Assembly: GCF_003201105.1 (NCBI RefSeq) | Contig: NZ_QICJ01000003.1 | Location: forward strand, 1 to 64,000 | DNA from: Dyella sp. AtDHG13 | GTDB lineage: Bacteria; Pseudomonadota; Gammaproteobacteria; Xanthomonadales; Rhodanobacteraceae | Direction of reading: 5' to 3' | DNA: 64,000 nucleotides | Shown here: positions 26,263-35,573 of the stretch, piece by piece | Position numbering within the stretch: position 1 is the first letter of the stretch | Layout: the number at the start of each line of letters is the position of its first letter | Notes under the pieces: model-generated | The model's database searches: none | The model's input: the letters and a program-made list of their open reading frames with translations, nothing else | Told to the model about the DNA's origin: nothing | Program-made: the position numbers and the translations under genes

Positions 26263-27222
26263 TCAGTCCCGCGCCTCGTCTTCACCGGGCGACGTGCAGG
26301 CCAGGTAGGCCAGATGCCGTGCCTCGCGGCGCCCCAGCGTCACCGTATCCAAGGTCAGTCCGCAGACAAGGAAGATCGCGGCGAGCAGCATCAGCGCGGC
26401 GCACAGAATGGCCGTCGGAAAACGCGGAACCAGACCGGTTTCCGCATACGTCGTCATCAGCGGTATCGCGAGGATCAGGGAAAGCACCGAACTGATCACG
26501 GCGCCGACGGAAAAGAACGCCAGCGGCTTGCCGTTCTTGGTGAGCTTGAGGATGGTCATGAGAATGCGCCAGCCATCGGTCCAGGTACTGAGCTTGCTAA
26601 CCGATCCGTCCATGCGGGCAATGTAGCGGGTGGGAACCTCGGCTACCGGCATGTGCTGTTCGAGCGCGTGGACCGTGAGCTCGGTTTCCACCTCGAAGCC
26701 TGCCGCATGCGCGGGATACGACTTCACGAAGCGGCGCGAAAATACCCGGTAGCCCGAGAGCATGTCGGTGAACGTGCGGCCGAAGATGCGCGAGGTCAGC
26801 TCGGTGAGCAGCCAGTTGCCGAAACGGTGCCCGCGACGGTAGGCCTCCAGCTCATCGCTGACGCGCGAGCCGACCACCATGTCCAGCTTTTCGTCGAGCA
26901 GGCGATCCACCATGGCTGGCGCGTCGGCGGCGTGATAGGTCGCATCGCCATCCACCAGCACGTACACATCGGCATCGACGTCCGCGAACATGCGGCGGAC
27001 CACATGTCCCTTGCCCTGCAGATCCTGCCTGCGCACGATGGCGCCGGCGGCCTTGGCGACGGCCATGGTGTCATCGCAGGAATTGTTGTCGTAGACGTAG
27101 ATGCCCGCGTCGGGCAGCGCAGCCGCGAAGTCGCGGACCACCGCCGCTATGGCGACGGCCTCGTTGTAACAGGGAATCAGTACTGCGACGCGGGTCGTCC
27201 GGGAAGGCTTCATGCCGGCCAT
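26263..27222 (-). CDS. Dpm1-like GT2 polyprenyl-phosphate glycosyltransferase
   Basis: A 319-aa family 2 glycosyltransferase. The catalytic domain (about residues 10-240) has VAVLIPCYNEAVAIAAVV, a YDNNSCDDT segment, the metal-binding DGDATY (DxD), VGSRVSDELEAYRRGHRFGN and MLSGYRVFSRRF. Two C-terminal TM helices (about 240-265 and 275-300) anchor it. The layout matches enzymes that load hexose onto undecaprenyl phosphate at the cytoplasmic face. An alternative start is nine bases downstream. It lies between an LtaS-like gene (59 bp upstream) and a GT-C-like gene (one base downstream). Sugar and acceptor unknown. Confidence 0.85.
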   Translation of the reverse strand: MAGMKPSRTTRVAVLIPCYNEAVAIAAVVRDFAAALPDAGIYVYDNNSCDDTMAVAKAAGAIVRRQDLQGKGHVVRRMFADVDADVYVLVDGDATYHAADAPAMVDRLLDEKLDMVVGSRVSDELEAYRRGHRFGNWLLTELTSRIFGRTFTDMLSGYRVFSRRFVKSYPAHAAGFEVETELTVHALEQHMPVAEVPTRYIARMDGSVSKLSTWTDGWRILMTILKLTKNGKPLAFFSVGAVISSVLSLILAIPLMTTYAETGLVPRFPTAILCAALMLLAAIFLVCGLTLDTVTLGRREARHLAYLACTSPGEDEARD

Positions 27223-27236
27223 GGCTCAGGATTGCG

Positions 27237-27267
27237 GGGGCGTCAGTTTCTCAGAAACCGCCGCCCC
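27237..27267. repeat. Hairpin between LtaS-like and GT2 genes
   Basis: GGGGCG-tca-GTTTC-TCA-GAAAC-cgc-CGCCCC folds into a stem with one internal loop. It fills most of the 59-bp gap and may reduce read-through from the LtaS-like gene into GT2; no U run is present. Confidence 0.4.
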
Positions 27268-27281
27268 TCGCCTCACCGGGT

Positions 27282-29243
27282 TCAGTTCACCGGCTTGCTG
27301 TCATCCGCCCGCTTCACCATCTGCCCATGCTTGAACAGATACGCAGCGACTTGGTAGTAGGCCGTGGCGTCGTCCACCTGCGTCTGGTCGACGGGGGTGT
27401 TCGGCACGGCGTCGCCGTTGCTGAAGTTGGGTTTGATCTGTTCCAGCTTGCGCTGCGGTTCGAGCACGGTGAGCACGTCGCCGTGCAGGTAGCCGAGCTT
27501 TTCGTAGGTGGCGGGGAAGGCGCGTTCGCGGCCGGGTTCCAGCTGGAAGATGTCGGCGCCGAAGAAGCGGCTGCGGTAGCTGAAGTTCAGCAGGCCCATG
27601 ACGGTGGGGATGATGTCGACCTGGGCCATCTGCCGCGTCACGCGCTGCGGCGGGATGTGCTTGGGCGAGTAGATCCACAGCGGGATGTGGTAGCGATTGA
27701 TCGGCACGCTGGTGCGGCCCGCGCTGGATGCGCAATGGTCGGCGGTGATCACGAAGATCGTGTCGTCGAAGTACGGCTTGTCCTGCGCGCGCTTGAGGAA
27801 GTCGGCGATCGACCAGTCGGTGTACGCCACGGCGGCTTCGCGCGTGCCGTTCTTCTGCGGTACGCGGTTGGCGGGCACGGTGAACGGACGGTGGTTGGAG
27901 GTGGTCATGATGTGCAGGAAGAACGGCTTGCCCTGCGCATGGGCCTCGTCCATCTGCTTGAGCGCCAGCGTGTAGAGGTCTTCGTCCGCCACGCCCCACA
28001 CGTTTTCGTGGTGGATGGTCTCGCCCTTGGCGATATCGTTGCGGTCCACCGCGCGATAGCCGTTGTGCGAGAAGAAGTAGTTCATGTTGTCGAAGTAGCC
28101 GTAGCCACCGTAGACGAAGTCCGACTGGTAGCCGCGGTCGTTGAAGATGTTCGCGGCGGAGAACAGGTTCTCGTTGTTGTGCGCCTTGACGATGGAGTCG
28201 CCCGGCGTCGGCGGCACGGAGAGCGACAGCGCCTCCAGGCCACGCACCGTGCGGGTGCCGTTGGCGTAGAGGTTCTCGAAGAACATGCTCTTGTCGCTCA
28301 GGGCATCGAGGTTGGGCGTGATGTTGCCGCGCTGCTTGTCCGCGAATTCAGAGAGGAAATCGGCAGACAGGCTCTCCACGCTGATCAGCACCACGTTGAG
28401 GTGTTTCTCCGGGCCCGCGTGGCGGATCTCGCGGGTCAGGTCGTGCGGATCGTCGCTGACGTAGGTGGCCTCGGGCGTCTTCACCAGTTCGCGCACGCGC
28501 TTGAAAGCCTCGTCCTCGGGCAGGGTGCGGTAGAAGCGCGAGTAGTCGAGGTGGCTGCTGCGGAAGGCGGCGAAGAATTCGTACACGCCATTGCCCGACA
28601 GCTCGTTCACGTAGGCGTTGTCGGTGCGGTCCTTGAAGGTGCCCTTGATGCCCACCGCGGTGACCACGGTGATCAGCAGCCACACCAGCACCACCTTGCT
28701 GCGCTGGAGGAAGGTGCTGCCGCCGTCCACCGCCTGCAGGCCACGGCGGCTGAGCCACACCACCACCAGCGTCGCCAGGGCCAGCAGGCTGATCCAGGTG
28801 CCCAGCGGGTACGACTCGCGGATGTTGCCGATCACTTCGGTGGTGTAGACGAGGTAGTCCACCGCGATGAAGTTGAAGCGCGTGCCGAACTCGCCCCAGA
28901 ACACCAGCTCCGACGCGGCCACGAACAGCAGGCCGAACAGCAGCACGGCGCCGCCGACGTAAAGCAGCCATTGGCCCAGGCGCGAGGTGTAGATGCGCTG
29001 CGGCGCCAGCCACAGGTACAGCATCAGCGGCCAGGCCAGATAGACGAAGGCGATCAGGTCGTAACTCAGCCCCACGCCGAACGCATAGGCCCAGTACAGC
29101 GGGTTGTGCGGTACGCCGCCGCCCGCCATGAAGAGCAGCACGATGCGCGTGAGCGCGCCGATCAGCGCGTAGCTGATGGCCAGCCACCACAGCGGGCGGA
29201 ACCGCTGACGCAGCGGCGAGGTCGGTTGGTACGCAGTCGGCAC
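27282..29243 (-). CDS. LtaS/MdoB-like phosphoglycerol transferase (sulfatase fold)
   Basis: A 653-aa inner-membrane enzyme with five N-terminal helices (about residues 1-215) and a large periplasmic sulfatase-fold domain. LNVVLISVESLSADFL opens the catalytic domain with a metal-binding Glu. ANGTRTVRGLEA carries the nucleophile Thr of the LtaS/OpgB group. FVITADHCASS and IPLWIYSP supply further metal ligands. GTG 29243 is preferred because GGAG lies seven bases upstream; an ATG at 29300 would add 19 residues without a ribosome site. In Gram-negatives this family transfers phosphoglycerol from phosphatidylglycerol, for example to periplasmic glucans. It is first in a set with GT2 and a GT-C-like protein. 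Confidence 0.85.
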   Translation of the reverse strand: MPTAYQPTSPLRQRFRPLWWLAISYALIGALTRIVLLFMAGGGVPHNPLYWAYAFGVGLSYDLIAFVYLAWPLMLYLWLAPQRIYTSRLGQWLLYVGGAVLLFGLLFVAASELVFWGEFGTRFNFIAVDYLVYTTEVIGNIRESYPLGTWISLLALATLVVVWLSRRGLQAVDGGSTFLQRSKVVLVWLLITVVTAVGIKGTFKDRTDNAYVNELSGNGVYEFFAAFRSSHLDYSRFYRTLPEDEAFKRVRELVKTPEATYVSDDPHDLTREIRHAGPEKHLNVVLISVESLSADFLSEFADKQRGNITPNLDALSDKSMFFENLYANGTRTVRGLEALSLSVPPTPGDSIVKAHNNENLFSAANIFNDRGYQSDFVYGGYGYFDNMNYFFSHNGYRAVDRNDIAKGETIHHENVWGVADEDLYTLALKQMDEAHAQGKPFFLHIMTTSNHRPFTVPANRVPQKNGTREAAVAYTDWSIADFLKRAQDKPYFDDTIFVITADHCASSAGRTSVPINRYHIPLWIYSPKHIPPQRVTRQMAQVDIIPTVMGLLNFSYRSRFFGADIFQLEPGRERAFPATYEKLGYLHGDVLTVLEPQRKLEQIKPNFSNGDAVPNTPVDQTQVDDATAYYQVAAYLFKHGQMVKRADDSKPVN

Positions 29244-29413
29244 GGGAAACTCCGGAAAAAGCGGAACACAAGGGCAGGCCGAGAAACGGCCGGGCGGCAT
29301 GATCGGGCGACCGCGGTCATCGACGGAACCGGCCCGGCGATGTCGGGCGGGCGGACACGGAACTTTCTACCTTATTCCAGGCTGTCTTTCATCTGGCTTT
29401 GCCTGAAGGGACG

Positions 29414-30643
29414 TCAGGCCGGGGACTGTCGCAACGCAGCAATGGCGCCCACGCGGGCCGCCGTCATGGCCTCGCCGATGGCAGGCCCTTTCAGGCCGTC
29501 GGCCACGAATGGCTCGGAGCGCACGGCCGCCGCCGCATCGCGGGCGCGCTGCAGGTAGCCGGCCTGCGGGTAGGCGTCGTCCTGGTGCCCCAGGCGCCCG
29601 CGCTTGTCGGCCTCGCAGGCGGCCAGGAACAGCGCCAGCCGCTCGGGCCGCCGCAGGGCGTCCAGCGCGGTGAGCAGGCGCAGCACCGTGGAGGGTTTCA
29701 GTTCAAAGGCTCGATGGGCGTTGAGGTGCTCGCGGCACACCTGCTCGGCCAGCGCGGCGTGTTCCGTTGGCACCTTCAGGCGCTCCACCAGACGCCGCAG
29801 CGGTGCGACGCCGGCGTGTTCGTGGCCCAGATGGCGCGGCAATACGTCGGCGGGCGTCAGCGCCTTGCCCAGATCGTGCGTGAGGGCGCAGAAGCCCACC
29901 ACGTCATTGCCGGGGGCGATGCGGGCGGCCATGTCGAGCACCATTTCCACGTGCACGCCGGTGTCAACCTCCGGATGGAATTCCGCACGCTGCGGCACGC
30001 CGTACAGCGCGTCCACTTCAGGGAACAGCACAGCGAGCGCGCCGGCTTCGCGCAGCACGCGCAGGAAGGCGGAGGGCTGCGCTTCGGCCAGCGCCTTGCG
30101 CGTTTCCTGCCACACGCGCTCGGGCACGAGGTGATCCACCTCGCCGTCGCGCACCATCTGCTGCATCATCTGCATGGTTTCCGGCGCCACGGTGAAGCCC
30201 AGCGGGGCGAACCGCGCGGCGAAGCGCGCCACGCGCAGCAGGCGCACCGGATCTTCCACGAACGCGGGGGACACATGGCGCAGCAGGCGCTGCTCCAGGT
30301 CGCGCGCGCCATGGAAAGGATCGACCAGCTGGCCGTCCTCGGTTTGCGCCATGGCATTGATGGTGAGATCGCGACGCGCCAGGTCCTCTTCCAGCGTCAC
30401 CGAGGGATCGGCGTGGAAGGCGAAGCCGTGATAGCCGCGGCCGGTCTTGCGTTCCGTGCGGGCCAGCGCGTATTCCTCGCCGGTGTGCGGATGCAGGAAC
30501 ACCGGAAAGTCCTTGCCCACCGGGCGGAAACCCCGCGACAGCATGTCGTCGGGGCTCGCGCCGACCACGACGTGGTCGTGATCGACCACGGGACGGTCCA
30601 GCAGTTTGTCGCGGACGGCGCCGCCAACCAGATAGGTACGCAT
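29414..30643 (-). CDS. cca: Multifunctional CCA tRNA nucleotidyltransferase with HD domain
   Basis: A 409-aa class II tRNA nucleotidyltransferase that builds or repairs the 3' CCA. The head carries [14 protein letters not shown] and the catalytic DHDHVVVG (DxD). [26 protein letters not shown] and [13 protein letters not shown] form the neck. The C-terminal HD domain ([22 protein letters not shown]) gives phosphatase/phosphodiesterase activity in the E. coli-type enzyme (412 aa). On the minus strand CAGAAT (30650-30655) lies six bases before the ATG, and no Shine-Dalgarno is evident, so the message may be leaderless. It is downstream of the NDUFA9-like gene. Confidence 0.96.
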   Translation of the reverse strand: MRTYLVGGAVRDKLLDRPVVDHDHVVVGASPDDMLSRGFRPVGKDFPVFLHPHTGEEYALARTERKTGRGYHGFAFHADPSVTLEEDLARRDLTINAMAQTEDGQLVDPFHGARDLEQRLLRHVSPAFVEDPVRLLRVARFAARFAPLGFTVAPETMQMMQQMVRDGEVDHLVPERVWQETRKALAEAQPSAFLRVLREAGALAVLFPEVDALYGVPQRAEFHPEVDTGVHVEMVLDMAARIAPGNDVVGFCALTHDLGKALTPADVLPRHLGHEHAGVAPLRRLVERLKVPTEHAALAEQVCREHLNAHRAFELKPSTVLRLLTALDALRRPERLALFLAACEADKRGRLGHQDDAYPQAGYLQRARDAAAAVRSEPFVADGLKGPAIGEAMTAARVGAIAALRQSPA

Positions 30644-30707
30644 GCAGCGATTCTGCCATGCCGTGATGGAGGCCCTGCCGTACCGCGACAGGAGCTCCGC
30701 GAAACGT

Positions 30708-31670
30708 TCACCGCCCGGTGGAGCGCGCCCCCGAAAGCCGCCGCTGGCGCGCAGGCTCCTTCAGCAGCACCGGCAGCCACGCCGCGAGTGGCTGCGGCAC
30801 GATGCCCAGGGACGCATAGCCGTCCGTCTTGCCGACCGAATCGGTACGCAGGGAGCGGAAGTTGTCGAGCGAGAACGGCTTGCCCGGCAGCAGCTGCGCC
30901 ACTTGCGCCTGCAGGCGGCCCAGGGTGTCCGGCAGCGGGATGATGGGCGTGCGCACGCCCATGGTGTCGCGGATCATGCGCACGATCTCGCCCAGCGTCA
31001 GCACGTCGGGGCCATACAGCTCGAAGCTCTGGTCGACGCCGAGCGCGTCGTTGCCCACGCAGCGCGCCATCGCCTCGGCGACGTCGCCGGCCCAGGTCGG
31101 CGCCATGCGCGACGAGGCGCGCGCCAGCGGCAAGGCCGGCATCTGCCGCAGCAGGGTGGCGAAACGATCGACCAGTCCGCCGCCCGCGCCGAACATCACG
31201 CTGGGCTGGTAGATGGTCCAATCCAGCGACGAATGGCGCACCAGCGCTTCCGCCTCGCCCTTGCTCTTGAGGTACTGCGACAGGCCCTGGCCCGCCTTGA
31301 GCGCGCTCATGTGATGCAGGCGCGGCACGCCCGCCGCCTGGCACGCGCCGAGGATGCGCTGCGTCAGCTCCACGTGCGCATGCTGGAACGTCTGCTCGCC
31401 AAAGGCATTGAGGATGCCGACCAGGTTGATCACTGCATCGGCGCCTTCGAACTGGCGGCGCAGCGCATTGGCGTCATAGACGTCCACGCTGCGGATGCTC
31501 ACGCCCGGCAGCACGGCCAGGGCGCGTCGCCGCTCGCGATTGCGCGAAAGCAGCCGCATGCGATGGCCGTCCCTTGCCAGCCGCGGCAGCAGATGCGAGC
31601 CGACGAAGCCTCTGCCGCCGAGCACCACCAGTTGTTTGGGTTTCACCGTCACCTGCGTTCTCCGGCTCAT
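30708..31670 (-). CDS. NDUFA9-like complex I-associated SDR (NAD(P)-binding)
   Basis: A 320-aa atypical short-chain dehydrogenase. The Rossmann motif is [20 protein letters not shown] near residue 15. [19 protein letters not shown] and [30 protein letters not shown] follow the NDUFA9/NmrA-like pattern, where the usual Tyr-x3-Lys is YLKSK. Bacterial members are annotated as complex I NDUFA9-subunit homologues but often lie far from nuo genes, as here. The ATG overlaps the slt stop (ATGA), and cca starts 64 bp downstream, so slt, this gene and cca are one transcriptional direction. Substrate unknown. Confidence 0.82.
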   Translation of the reverse strand: MSRRTQVTVKPKQLVVLGGRGFVGSHLLPRLARDGHRMRLLSRNRERRRALAVLPGVSIRSVDVYDANALRRQFEGADAVINLVGILNAFGEQTFQHAHVELTQRILGACQAAGVPRLHHMSALKAGQGLSQYLKSKGEAEALVRHSSLDWTIYQPSVMFGAGGGLVDRFATLLRQMPALPLARASSRMAPTWAGDVAEAMARCVGNDALGVDQSFELYGPDVLTLGEIVRMIRDTMGVRTPIIPLPDTLGRLQAQVAQLLPGKPFSLDNFRSLRTDSVGKTDGYASLGIVPQPLAAWLPVLLKEPARQRRLSGARSTGR

Positions 31671-33745
31671 CGCGTGCCGCTGCTGCTGGCCGAGGCCGGC
31701 GGCGGCAGGTTGCTGGCGGGAGCGGCCGAGCCGGCCTCCGCCGGCACGGGTGCGGCCACGGCCGGGCAGGTCGCCAGCTTACGCTCGCTATGGGCATCCG
31801 GCAGCAGGTAGGTCTGGCCGATGGGCGTCAGCCAGCGCGACAGCGTCACGGCGTTGCCGTGCTGGCGCCAGTCGTAGATCACCGCGAAGGACATCACGCG
31901 CGCCACGTATTCGCGCGTTTCCTTGTACGGGATGGTGGCGATGAACAGGTCCGGCGGAAGCGTGCCGCGCGCGGCCAGCCACTGGTCGACCTTGCCGGGG
32001 CCCGCGTTGTACGCGGCGCTGGCCAGCCAGGGAGCGCCGTTGAAGCGGTCCGCCATCTGCGCGAGATAGCGCGTGCCCAGGATGATGTTGGTGATCGGGT
32101 CGTACAGCGAGTCGCCGCCCGTCCAGGTGATGCCGTTGCGCTTGGCGACCAGCGCCGCGGTGGAGGGCAGCAACTGCATAAGGCCGCGCGCATCCGCACC
32201 GGAGCGCGCATCGGCCATCCAGGCGCTTTCCGCGCGGAGAATGGCGTAGGCCCACGACGGGTCGATGCCGGCCTGCTGCGCCTGCGGCACCAGTCCGTCC
32301 TGGCTGGCGAGCGGAAAGCGCTGCTCGTAATAGCGCAGCGCGTCGCCGGTGTTGAAGGTGAATACCGCGCGGTCGTACCAGCCGCGGCGATTGGCGAGAT
32401 CGACCGCCAGCTTCATCGTCTCCGCGTCGGCGCCGTCGAGCGCCTGCGTCCATTCGCGACGCGCCTGTTTGGGCAGGCCGACGGCATAGGCCTCGAACGC
32501 GCGCAGCAGGCCCGCATTGGCGAGCAGGGCGCGTTCGCGCTGCGGGTTGCCGACCAGATCCAGCTGGCAGATGCCGTAGGGGGCGTTGACGCGATCGGCC
32601 GCGAGGAAACCGAAGAACGTCGGCTCCGTCGACAGGCCGGTGAGCACCTGCTTCGCTTCGGCCTCGCGCCCGGTCTGCGTCAAGGCGCGGGCGCGGAACC
32701 AGCGCCATTCGCCATCCTGTTGCTGCGTGGCGGGCATGGCGTCGATGGCGGCGAGCACGGCGTTCCAGTCCTGCTGCGCCAGCGCGGCGCGCACGCGCCA
32801 TTCGCGGCTGGTGTCGGTCTGCACGGAAGCCGGCAAGGCGGCCAGGCGCGACAGCGCGCTGGCGTCGTAATCGGTGGCGTGGAACAGGGCCAGTGCGTAC
32901 ATCACGCGGTTGCGCTGCTCAGGCGTAAACGCGAAACGCCCCTGCAGCTTCTGCCACGCGATATCCGCCGTCACGGACTGGCGGCGCGCCAGGCGTTCCA
33001 GCGCCAGCATGGCGGCCTGCCGGCTGCGCGCGGAATCGGGCCACTGGTTCGCCGCCACGGCGGCGGCGCCCGGGTCGCTCAGTGCGGAGGCGATGCGTCG
33101 CGCGGATTCCGCGTCGCCGGCCGGCAGCCACGCGGCAAGGCTGTTGATGGTGCCCGGCTGCACGGCGTCCGCCGCACGGTCGATGCGGTCCCACAGCCGC
33201 GGTGTGGTGAGCAGGCCCTGGTCATGCGCGGCGCTCAGCACCGGATCGCAGGCGCTCGGTAGCTTGGGCTTGCTCCACAGGGCGGACAGGTCGCGTTCGA
33301 AATCGAGCTGCGTTCCCTTGCTCAGCTGCGCCTGCAGCGCATTGCAGGCGAGCGCGTCGCCGAGGCCGGGCTGGTACATCGCGAGAAAACCGTCCCAGTC
33401 CTGCCGGCGCGCGAGCTCGGTGAGAAAGTCGCGGCGCAGGTCGCTCGCGGCGAGTTGCCCCGGATAGCGCTTGAGGTAGTCCTCCACCTGCGGACGCTGG
33501 ATCTGGCGGATGTCATGCGTGAGCGACGCCGCCTCCAGGTACGAATACAGCGGGTAGTCCTGCAGGTTGCCGGCCAGGCTGCGCCAGCCGTCGCCACCCT
33601 GCTGGGCCGCCGCGTAGGCCTGCTTGAAGGCGGTGCGCTGCGCCTCGGTAGGTTCGGCGGCGACTGCCGCGCCCGCCAGCCCCAGGCCGGCGACAATGAT
33701 GAGCAGGCGTCGGGCGATTCGCCGCGGTGCTGCGTGCAGGGACAT
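31667..33745 (-). CDS. slt: Soluble lytic murein transglycosylase
   Basis: A 692-aa periplasmic Slt70-type enzyme that cleaves the MurNAc-GlcNAc bond to 1,6-anhydro-MurNAc. A signal peptide (RRLLIIVAGLGLAGAAVAAEP) precedes a long alpha-superhelical U/L domain and a C-terminal catalytic domain. YAILRAESAWMADARSGADA contains the catalytic Glu, and GLMQLLPSTA and SAAYNAGPGKVDQWLA are the other family motifs. The ATG at 33745 follows AAGGAAGGAG; the frame upstream is non-coding. The C-terminus ends in a Pro/Ala/Ser tail. It overlaps the NDUFA9-like gene by four bases and is divergent from the GH17 gene. Confidence 0.94.
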   Translation of the reverse strand: MSLHAAPRRIARRLLIIVAGLGLAGAAVAAEPTEAQRTAFKQAYAAAQQGGDGWRSLAGNLQDYPLYSYLEAASLTHDIRQIQRPQVEDYLKRYPGQLAASDLRRDFLTELARRQDWDGFLAMYQPGLGDALACNALQAQLSKGTQLDFERDLSALWSKPKLPSACDPVLSAAHDQGLLTTPRLWDRIDRAADAVQPGTINSLAAWLPAGDAESARRIASALSDPGAAAVAANQWPDSARSRQAAMLALERLARRQSVTADIAWQKLQGRFAFTPEQRNRVMYALALFHATDYDASALSRLAALPASVQTDTSREWRVRAALAQQDWNAVLAAIDAMPATQQQDGEWRWFRARALTQTGREAEAKQVLTGLSTEPTFFGFLAADRVNAPYGICQLDLVGNPQRERALLANAGLLRAFEAYAVGLPKQARREWTQALDGADAETMKLAVDLANRRGWYDRAVFTFNTGDALRYYEQRFPLASQDGLVPQAQQAGIDPSWAYAILRAESAWMADARSGADARGLMQLLPSTAALVAKRNGITWTGGDSLYDPITNIILGTRYLAQMADRFNGAPWLASAAYNAGPGKVDQWLAARGTLPPDLFIATIPYKETREYVARVMSFAVIYDWRQHGNAVTLSRWLTPIGQTYLLPDAHSERKLATCPAVAAPVPAEAGSAAPASNLPPPASASSSGTR

Positions 33746-33904
33746 GACTACTCCTTCCTTGTGCCGATGCCAGCGCAGTGTAGTTCGCGGTTCCGCAGGA
33801 GGCGGCGCGCTGCGCGGGACGGGGCAGCATGAACACTGCCCGCTGAGCGTGACGTGAAACCTGCTGTCAGCGGAACACGTGCATGGCGTGGGCAGGCTGC
33901 CTGT

Positions 33905-33910
33905 TAGAAT
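33905..33910 (+). promoter_or_regulatory. -10 element for GH17 gene
   Basis: TAGAAT in the 208-bp divergent region, 43 bp before the ATG at 33954. The -35 region is poor. An AGGAAG ribosome site lies between. Confidence 0.35.
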
Positions 33911-33953
33911 CGGCCACCCCGAGGCGCCGCGTCCGGCGCATACCAGGAAGTGC

Positions 33954-35573
33954 ATGTCGCCCCCGTCCTCGCCGTCGTCCCGCGTCGCTCCCATCGCATG
34001 GCTGATCCTTGTCCTCGCCATGGTCTGCGGTGCGCTCTGGTGGTGGCGTATCGGGCGTCCCGTGCCGCTGCCCGATGCACCGACGGCGCGCATCGCGTGC
34101 GTGTCCTACGCGCCGTTCCGCAAGCCGGGCGAGACGCCGCTCGATCCGCATGCCTTCGTCAGCCCCGAGCGCATCGATGCGGATCTGAAGGCCCTCTCCG
34201 AACGCTTCGACTGCGTGCGCACCTACTCGCAGAGCTTCGGCCTCAATGCCGTGCCGGCCATCGCGCAGAAATACGGCATGAAGGTATTGATGGGCATCTG
34301 GCTTGGCCGCGACAAGGCGTTCAACGATCGCGAAGTGACCAGCGGCATCGCCACCGCGAAGGCGTACCCGGAAGTGATCCGCGGCGTCATCGTCGGCAAC
34401 GAAGTGCTGCTGCGCGGCGAGCAGTCGCCCGAAGCCATCGCCGGCTACCTCGCGAAGGTGCGCGGCGCGCTGCATGACGACCACGTGCCGGTCACTTACG
34501 CGGACGTGTGGGAGTTCTGGCTGCGTTATCCGCAGATGGCGGACTCGGTCGACTACATCACCATCCACATCCTGCCGTACTGGGAAGACCAGCCCGTGCC
34601 GCCGGAGGACGCGCTCCAGCATGTGGCGGACGTCTACGCACGCATGAAGGCGCGCTTCGCCGGCAAGGCCGTGATGATCGGCGAAACCGGCTGGCCCAGC
34701 GAAGGGCGTCCGCGCCGGCAGGCCAGCGCGAGCCTGGTGAACGAAGCCCGCTATCTGCGCGACTTCCTACGCTACGCCGGCAGCGTGGACATGCCCTACA
34801 ACGTGATCGAAGCCTTCGACCAGCCGTGGAAGCGCGAACAGGAAGGCACGGTGGGCGGCTACTGGGGCATCTTCGATGTCGACGCCAAACCCAAGTTCAG
34901 CATGCAGGGCCCGGTGGTCGAAGAGCCGAACTGGATCATGGGCTGGTATGCCGGCGCCGCGGGCGCGGTGCTGTTTCTGCTGGCCGGTTTCTGGCGCCGC
35001 GACCTGGCCAACACGCGCAGCCGCGTCGCGCTGGCCATCGCGGGTTTCGCCACGGCCACGTCCCTCGCATGGCAGGGGCGTCGCATGATCTTCGATTGCC
35101 GCAACCCGCTGGAGTGGGTGTTTACCGGCCTGCTCTGCGCGCTGGCGCTGCTCTCGGCGATCTACCTGGCGCGGCGCGTCGCCGCGCGGCTGGCGGGCGC
35201 ATCGTTGCGCCTGCCGGATCGCCGCCTGCGCTTCCTGTGGATGTTCGGCCTGGCGTTCTACGACTTGCTGCTGGTGTTCGACGGCCGCTACCGCGACTTC
35301 CCGCTGGGCCTGTTCTGGCCGCCGGCGGTGGGCTTCCTCATCGCATCGCTGATGGAAACGCGCGGCAACTGTGTGCTGCCCATTGTGGAAGAACGCTTCA
35401 TGGCCTGCGTGCTGCCCTTGCTGGCCGCCGTGGTGGTGGCGCAGGAGATCGGGCTCAATCCGTCGACCTGGCTATGGCTGGGCGTGAATCTCGCGACCGC
35501 CGGCGCGGTGATGATCGAGTGGCGCCGCGCCGTCCGATTGCAGCCGCACCAGGCGCAGGCAGCCTACCAGTAG
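33954..35573 (+). CDS. Membrane-anchored glycoside hydrolase family 17 protein
   Basis: A 539-aa protein with one N-terminal anchor (about residues 12-33), a periplasmic GH17 (beta/alpha)8 domain (about 45-315) and a C-terminal block of about six TM helices. The GH17 acid/base Glu150 is in VIVGNEVLLR and the nucleophile Glu244 is in IGETGWPSEG. Substrate-side residues YADVWEF and IHILPYW also fit. Bacterial GH17 domains act on beta-1,3-glucans or as transglycosylases on cyclic or periplasmic glucans. AGGAAG precedes the ATG. The last 102 bp overlap, on the opposite strand, the next small membrane gene. It is close to an LtaS/MdoB-like gene, so a glucan role is plausible but unproven. Confidence 0.82.
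   Translation: MSPPSSPSSRVAPIAWLILVLAMVCGALWWWRIGRPVPLPDAPTARIACVSYAPFRKPGETPLDPHAFVSPERIDADLKALSERFDCVRTYSQSFGLNAVPAIAQKYGMKVLMGIWLGRDKAFNDREVTSGIATAKAYPEVIRGVIVGNEVLLRGEQSPEAIAGYLAKVRGALHDDHVPVTYADVWEFWLRYPQMADSVDYITIHILPYWEDQPVPPEDALQHVADVYARMKARFAGKAVMIGETGWPSEGRPRRQASASLVNEARYLRDFLRYAGSVDMPYNVIEAFDQPWKREQEGTVGGYWGIFDVDAKPKFSMQGPVVEEPNWIMGWYAGAAGAVLFLLAGFWRRDLANTRSRVALAIAGFATATSLAWQGRRMIFDCRNPLEWVFTGLLCALALLSAIYLARRVAARLAGASLRLPDRRLRFLWMFGLAFYDLLLVFDGRYRDFPLGLFWPPAVGFLIASLMETRGNCVLPIVEERFMACVLPLLAAVVVAQEIGLNPSTWLWLGVNLATAGAVMIEWRRAVRLQPHQAQAAYQ

Noticed and set aside
33746-34093. 116-codon N-terminal extension of slt
   Set aside because: The signal peptide and AAGGAAGGAG site mark 33745 as the start; the extension crosses the divergent GH17 promoter region.
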